A DNA stretch of 64,000 nucleotides from contig NZ_JAMXHT010000008.1 of assembly GCF_023955655.1 (NCBI RefSeq), forward strand, positions 1-64,000, given 5' to 3'. The translations under genes and the position numbers were made by a program. Of the stretch, positions 60,315-64,000 are shown piece by piece. The DNA is from Ralstonia soli (GTDB lineage Bacteria > Pseudomonadota > Gammaproteobacteria > Burkholderiales > Burkholderiaceae). Position 1 is the stretch's first letter. Every line of letters begins with the position of its first letter. The notes beneath the pieces are model-generated. The model was not told the DNA's origin. It was given only the letters and a program-made list of their open reading frames with translations, and did no database searches.

Positions 60315-60938
60315 TCACTCGCCCTTGGTGGCCGTCGCGCCGCCCGGCATGGCTGCGGTGGCCGGGTTGCTCTTCTGCGCCTTGCGCGCCTCGTGGCGGG
60401 CCAGCATGTACGCACGGATTTCGTCCTGCGTGATCTTGCCGTCGTGGTTGGCGTCGATCTGGTCGAAGTTCTTGGCCAGGCGCGGCATGCCGGTCTGCGC
60501 TTCTTCCTTGGTCAAGCTGCCGTCGTTGTCCTTGTCGGCGGCCTTGAACTTGGCGTCGAAGCGCTGCGCCATCTTTTCGCGCATCTCGCCCTTGTGGGCC
60601 TTGTGCCAGGCAGCCAGCTCGTCCTTGCTAAGTTGGCCGTCGTGGTTGGTGTCGATCTGGTCGAAGTTCTTCTCGAGCCAGGCGTGGCCGCGGGCCTCGT
60701 CGCGCGAGATCTGGCCGTCGCCGTTGGTGTCGATGGCCTTAAAGCCACCCTGGCCGCCGTGGTGGTGACCCGGCTTGCCGGCGCGCGCGTCGGTTTGCGG
60801 CGCGGCCGGTGCGGCGGCCGGCGCTTGTGCGCTGGCGGCGGGGGCGCTGGCATCCTGGGCGCGGGCGTTCATGCCGGACATGGCCAGGAACAGGGCCGAG
60901 GTGGCGAGGAAGGCTTGGACAGCACGTTTGTTGGTCAT
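60315..60938 (-). CDS. Exported EF-hand calcium-binding protein
   Basis: A 207-residue protein with a signal peptide (FLATSALFLAMSGMNARAQ), a Pro/Ala-rich region with a GHHHGG stretch, then four EF-hand loops: DTNGDGQISRDE, DTNHDGQLSKDE, DKDNDGSLTKEE and DANHDGKITQDE. All have the canonical Asp/Asn/Asp positions and the position-12 Glu. Loops 2 and 4 are preceded by near-identical KNFDQID segments, so the domain arose by internal duplication. It should bind calcium in the periplasm. GGAGCTGACC precedes the ATG at 60938. No partner genes are near. Confidence 0.88.
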   Translation of the reverse strand: MTNKRAVQAFLATSALFLAMSGMNARAQDASAPAASAQAPAAAPAAPQTDARAGKPGHHHGGQGGFKAIDTNGDGQISRDEARGHAWLEKNFDQIDTNHDGQLSKDELAAWHKAHKGEMREKMAQRFDAKFKAADKDNDGSLTKEEAQTGMPRLAKNFDQIDANHDGKITQDEIRAYMLARHEARKAQKSNPATAAMPGGATATKGE

Positions 60939-61077
60939 GGTCAGCTCCTTTTCACATGGACTGTGTAGCGGATTAGAACCCGACAATGCCAGCACGTTGC
61001 CGTGTTTTACACGCTGTTACCCCGATGACATGCGCTGTAATATGCGCCCGCCCACGCATGGCGGGCCGCAAAAATGA

Positions 61078-61788
61078 CTAGTGATCGGCCACCGGGTCAG
61101 CGGCATCGCCCTTGCGCGCCGCCGCTGCCGCGCGGTGACGCGGGCCAGCGATACCGCCGCCACCCTGTGGATTGGCGCCAGGCTCGCCCGTGTTGATCTG
61201 TGCCGGCGCGATGGGCAGCATGGCGCCCGGCATCGCCGTGTTGGCCGGGTTGTTGGCCACCGCCGGTGCTGCGGGCGGCACAGGTGGCGTAGCCGGCGTC
61301 GACAGCGGCGCCGCTGCACCCGACGGCGGCAACGGCATCGTGGGCATCGGCGCCGCATTGCGATTGGCGGGCGACACCCCCGCCACGGCGTTGGCCGGCA
61401 GCGGAATCTCCTGGCGCGCGCCGTTGCGCTCGATCACCACCGAGCGCGCCTTGATCTCCACCAGCTTGAGGTTGGACGACAGCGATTTGCCCGCACGCAC
61501 GGCCTGCGGTGCGCCACCGTCCACCGACACGATGGCCGCGCCACCACCATCGGCCAGATCTGCCACCACGCCAATCACCTGCACATCACGCGGGCCGTTC
61601 TGCGGGCCGCCACCGAAGAGCGTGACAGCGGCGCCGGTTTCCAGCGCATCGGTCTGGGCGACGCGGGCCTCGCGCGGCGCACTCAGCGAGCGCAGCGAAG
61701 ACAGCGTCAGCACCCAATGCGTCAACAGCGCGCACAGGGCGGCAAACAGGGCAAGGCTGAGCAGGCGGGACGACTGTCGAGCGGTCAT
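61078..61788 (-). CDS. gspC: Type II secretion system protein GspC
   Basis: A 236-residue inner-membrane protein of the type II secretion system that links the inner-membrane platform to the GspD secretin. One membrane helix (about residues 9-27) is followed by the homology region, with GAAVTLFGGGPQNGPRDVQV, VVADLADGGGAAIVSVDGG and VRAGKSLSSNLKLVEIKARS. The Pro/Ala-rich C-terminus lacks a clear PDZ or coiled-coil domain. The start is uncertain: ATG 61788 or GTG 61806. It is divergent from gspG, an arrangement known in Burkholderiaceae T2SS loci. Confidence 0.85.
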   Translation of the reverse strand: MTARQSSRLLSLALFAALCALLTHWVLTLSSLRSLSAPREARVAQTDALETGAAVTLFGGGPQNGPRDVQVIGVVADLADGGGAAIVSVDGGAPQAVRAGKSLSSNLKLVEIKARSVVIERNGARQEIPLPANAVAGVSPANRNAAPMPTMPLPPSGAAAPLSTPATPPVPPAAPAVANNPANTAMPGAMLPIAPAQINTGEPGANPQGGGGIAGPRHRAAAAARKGDAADPVADH

Positions 61789-61925
61789 GAAAATGGGGCG
61801 AGGCACCGTAAGAATGCGTTGATTCTATCCGCCCTTCATGCCCGTTCGGTGAACGGCCCGGAGGGGTGGTTCCAGGCATTGCACGGCGTGACCCTGCCGG
61901 GCAATGTATGGTCATATGTCACGGA

Positions 61926-61931
61926 TATACT
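61926..61931 (+). promoter_or_regulatory. Candidate -10 of the gspG promoter
   Basis: TATACT lies in an AT-rich patch 34 bp before the gspG start. No convincing -35 hexamer stands at the right distance. Confidence 0.3.
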
Positions 61932-61964
61932 CTGACTCTTCCTCCTATTGCCAACTCTGTTGCC

Positions 61965-62435
61965 ATGATGCAAGGCCAACTTCGCTCCTCATTCCGCCAA
62001 CGTGCCCTCGCCCGCAACTCGTCGCGCGGCTTCACCCTGATCGAGATCATGGTGGTGGTGGTGATCCTGGGCATCCTCGCCGCGCTGGTGGTGCCGAAGA
62101 TCATGAGCCGCCCAGACGAGGCCCGCATCATCGCCGCCAAGCAAGACATCGCGTCCATTTCGCAGGCGCTCAAGCTCTATCGCCTGGACAACGGCCGCTA
62201 CCCGACCACCGAACAGGGCATTGCCGCACTCGTCACCAAGCCAACCACCGAGCCGATCCCCAACAACTGGAAGGGCGGTGGCTATCTGGAACGCCTGCCC
62301 AAGGACCCTTGGGGCCATCCGTATCAGTACCTGAACCCGGGCGTGCGCGGTGAAGTGGACGTCTTCAGCTTTGGCGCCGACGGCCAGGCCGGCGGCACGG
62401 GCAACGACGCCGATATCGGCAACTGGGACAACTAA
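61965..62435 (+). CDS. gspG: Type II secretion system major pseudopilin GspG
   Basis: A 156-residue major pseudopilin. The 22-residue leader ends at Gly22, and the mature protein begins [19 protein letters not shown], with the conserved Glu at position +5. The globular part carries [13 protein letters not shown] and [20 protein letters not shown], the usual C-terminal calcium-binding loop of GspG. Processing by prepilin peptidase GspO is expected. Two adjacent ATG codons (61965, 61968) could start it; no strong Shine-Dalgarno sequence is seen. It begins the gspGHIJ unit. Confidence 0.96.
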   Translation: MMQGQLRSSFRQRALARNSSRGFTLIEIMVVVVILGILAALVVPKIMSRPDEARIIAAKQDIASISQALKLYRLDNGRYPTTEQGIAALVTKPTTEPIPNNWKGGGYLERLPKDPWGHPYQYLNPGVRGEVDVFSFGADGQAGGTGNDADIGNWDN

Positions 62436-62466
62436 GCCCCGCCCTTTTCCATCCACCCCGCGCGTC

Positions 62467-62955
62467 ATGCTCGGCCACCCGCCCCGCCGCCGGCATCTGC
62501 GCGGCTTCACGCTGCTGGAACTGCTGGTGGTGGTGGTCATCATCGGCATCGTGCTGGGGGTGGTGGCCGTGAACGCCACACCCAACCCGCGCTCGCAACT
62601 GGCCGATGATGCGCAGAAGCTGGCCCGCCTGATCGAACTCGCGCAGGAAGAGGCGCAGCTCACTTCGCGCCCCGTGGCGTGGGAAGGCGACGCACAGGGC
62701 TGGCGCTTCTACGAATCGACCCCCAACGGCTGGCGCCCGCTCACGCGAGACGTGCTGGCGCCCGGCCACTGGCGACAGGGCATGGACAGCGTGCAGATCG
62801 TCGCAGGTGCCACCGGGATACCGGGCGCGCCGCAACGCCTGGTGTTCGGCCGCGAGGCGATCGGACTGCCGTGGCGCGTGGCGCTGACCTCGCAGGGCGC
62901 GCGCGTGGATGTGGTCTCCGACGGCGGCCCACGCGTGCTGACGGAAACGCAATGA
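62467..62955 (+). CDS. gspH: Type II secretion system minor pseudopilin GspH
   Basis: A 162-residue minor pseudopilin. The leader ends GRG-type at Gly13, followed by FTLLELLVVVVIIGIVLGV. The mature part has LADDAQKLARLIELAQEEAQ and WEGDAQGWRFYESTPNGWRP, typical of GspH. Its stop overlaps the gspI start as ATGA. It lies 31 bp after gspG. Confidence 0.92.
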   Translation: MLGHPPRRRHLRGFTLLELLVVVVIIGIVLGVVAVNATPNPRSQLADDAQKLARLIELAQEEAQLTSRPVAWEGDAQGWRFYESTPNGWRPLTRDVLAPGHWRQGMDSVQIVAGATGIPGAPQRLVFGREAIGLPWRVALTSQGARVDVVSDGGPRVLTETQ

Positions 62956-63344
62956 CCCCGGCAATGGACCGCGCTCGCGGCTTCACCCTGCTCGAAGTGC
63001 TGGTGGCACTGACCATCGTGGCCGTGGCACTCACCGCCACCATGCGCGCCATGGGCAGCATGACGACTGCCAGCGATTCCTTGCAGACCCGCATGATCGC
63101 TACCTGGAGCGCCGAGAACCACCTGGCCAACCTACGGCTGTCACGCGCGTTTCCCGATCCGGGCTCGCGCGGCTTTGCGTGCCCACAGGGCGACACGCAA
63201 CTGTGGTGCGAAGAGACCATCGCTACCACGCCCAACCCGGTGTTCCGCCGCGCGGAGGTGTCCGTCTATCCGGATGCGTCCAAATCCGTGCGCCTGGCCT
63301 GGCTCGTGACCCTGCTGCCCAACGATGCGCGCAATGTCTTCTAA
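62952..63344 (+). CDS. gspI: Type II secretion system minor pseudopilin GspI
   Basis: A 130-residue minor pseudopilin. The leader ends RARG at residue 10, followed by FTLLEVLVALTIVAVALTA. The mature chain has WSAENHLANLRLSRAFPDPG, a GspI hallmark. GspI forms the pseudopilus tip with GspJ and GspK. The start overlaps the gspH stop, and the stop lies ten bases beyond the gspJ start. Confidence 0.94.
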   Translation: MTPAMDRARGFTLLEVLVALTIVAVALTATMRAMGSMTTASDSLQTRMIATWSAENHLANLRLSRAFPDPGSRGFACPQGDTQLWCEETIATTPNPVFRRAEVSVYPDASKSVRLAWLVTLLPNDARNVF

Positions 63345-64000
63345 GCGTCCGGCGCATATCGGCGCGCGCGGCTTCACGCTGCTCGAACTGCTGGTGGCGA
63401 TCACGCTGATGGCCATCCTGGCCGTGATCGCCTGGCGTGGGCTGGACAGCATGACCCGCACGCGCGAAGCGCTGGCCCAGCGCGACGAACGCATCGAAGC
63501 CCTCAAGACGGCCTACGCCCAGTTCGACGCCGACTGCACCCAGCTGGCCGATCCGAACACGCTGTCGCGCCCGCCCATCGAGGTGGACGCCAACCGCGTG
63601 CTGATGGTGCGCGACCGCCGTGACGATGGCCAGCCGCCCGCGTGGCAGGTGGTGCTCTATCGCATCACCGATGGCCGCCTTGAACGCCTGCAGAGCCCGC
63701 CGATCACGAACCGCGGAGACCTGCGCGGCGCGCTCGACAGCCTGCGCCAAGGCGGCGGCGGTGCGGCGCGCTACCTGCTCGCCAGCAACGTCGACAGCAT
63801 CAGCGCGCGCGCCTGGATCGAACCCGGCGGCTGGATGGACAACAGCGGCACGCTGTCGGCGGCGCTGTTCCCCGCCGGCAGCAATACGACCACCCTCGCC
63901 GGACTGCCGTCGGCATCCACGCCCAGCGCACCGGCACCCGTGGCCAACAGCCCAGGCGTGGTGGTGCCCGCCGCCTCGGTGCGTGCGGTGGAACTGGCGC
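63335..64000 (+). CDS. gspJ: Type II secretion system minor pseudopilin GspJ (partial, cut by window end)
   Basis: The frame runs off the window end with at least 222 codons and no stop. The leader ends IGARG at residue 13, followed by FTLLELLVAITLMAILAVI. The mature part has TYAQFDADCTQL-type sequence, SRPPIEVDANRVLMVRDRRD and RYLLASNVDSISARAW, as in GspJ. The ATG at 63335 overlaps the gspI end by ten bases. gspK and further gsp genes are expected beyond the window. Confidence 0.93.

Noticed and set aside
1-64000. CRISPR array, insertion sequence or integrated phage
   Set aside because: No spaced direct repeats, transposase or integrase motifs, or phage structural genes were seen on either strand.

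Overview
The window is GC-rich, densely coded DNA from a beta-proteobacterium of the Burkholderiaceae, most likely Ralstonia or a close relative. That placement is an inference. It rests on gene content: a GlpR-controlled glpD/glpK locus, a BvgS-type hybrid kinase, a high-potential iron-sulfur protein, a lone Bug-type binding protein, a Burkholderiales porin and a Gsp type II secretion locus with gspC divergent from gspG. Codon use is uniform. I see no integrase, transposase, phage structural gene, rRNA or CRISPR array. The only RNA gene found is tRNA-Arg(CCG).

Layout. 0.2-5.3 kb: a CHAD protein, glpR, and the divergent glpDK operon for glycerol catabolism. 5.3-15.8 kb: a small lysine-rich exported protein, a DUF1415 protein, Tat-exported OpgD, an epimerase/citrate symporter/GNAT operon, an AraC regulator, a hydrolase, an XRE regulator, and a Fur-box-controlled PepSY protein. 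15.8-24.7 kb: an MscS channel, an MFS pump, a GST, a run of small uncharacterised genes (20.3-22.0 kb), a secreted protein and a CDF metal exporter. 24.9-29.9 kb: an RcsB-like response regulator and a 1444-residue BvgS-like hybrid kinase, four bases apart. 30.0-35.4 kb: a four-gene operon (Baeyer-Villiger-type monooxygenase, SDR, alpha/beta hydrolase, PF10118 protein) with a MerR regulator convergent to it. 35.8-38.5 kb: two overlapping paralogous exported proteins and a surface-adhesin-E-like protein. 38.6-45.7 kb: a diheme cytochrome c, tRNA-Arg, hisC, HiPIP, a KdpE-like regulator, a Bug protein, a porin and a small repeat protein. 45.8-51.2 kb: a periplasmic aldehyde oxidoreductase (paoABC-like) and an M20 peptidase. 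51.4-60.9 kb: a DUF1835 protein, a KefC-type antiporter with its flavoprotein partner, a GNAT, a MarR-controlled set, an Lrp regulator divergent from hppD, and an EF-hand protein. 61.0-64.0 kb: gspC, then gspGHIJ, with gspJ cut by the window end.

How the genes work together. Several units have readable regulation: a CGAACA direct repeat between glpR and glpD; a Fur box inside a sigma70-like promoter; a 15-bp palindrome between marR and its divergent gene; palindromes between lrp and hppD; a promoter with two inverted repeats before the monooxygenase operon; and an inverted repeat before the RcsB-like gene. Strong hairpin terminators separate most units.

The least explained material is the small-gene run at 20.3-22.0 kb, which contains two tandem paralogs; the overlapping lipoprotein pair at 35.8-38.0 kb; a 12-residue repeat protein at 45.4 kb; and a dispersed intergenic repeat present twice, in opposite orientations, at 6.6 and 35.6 kb.
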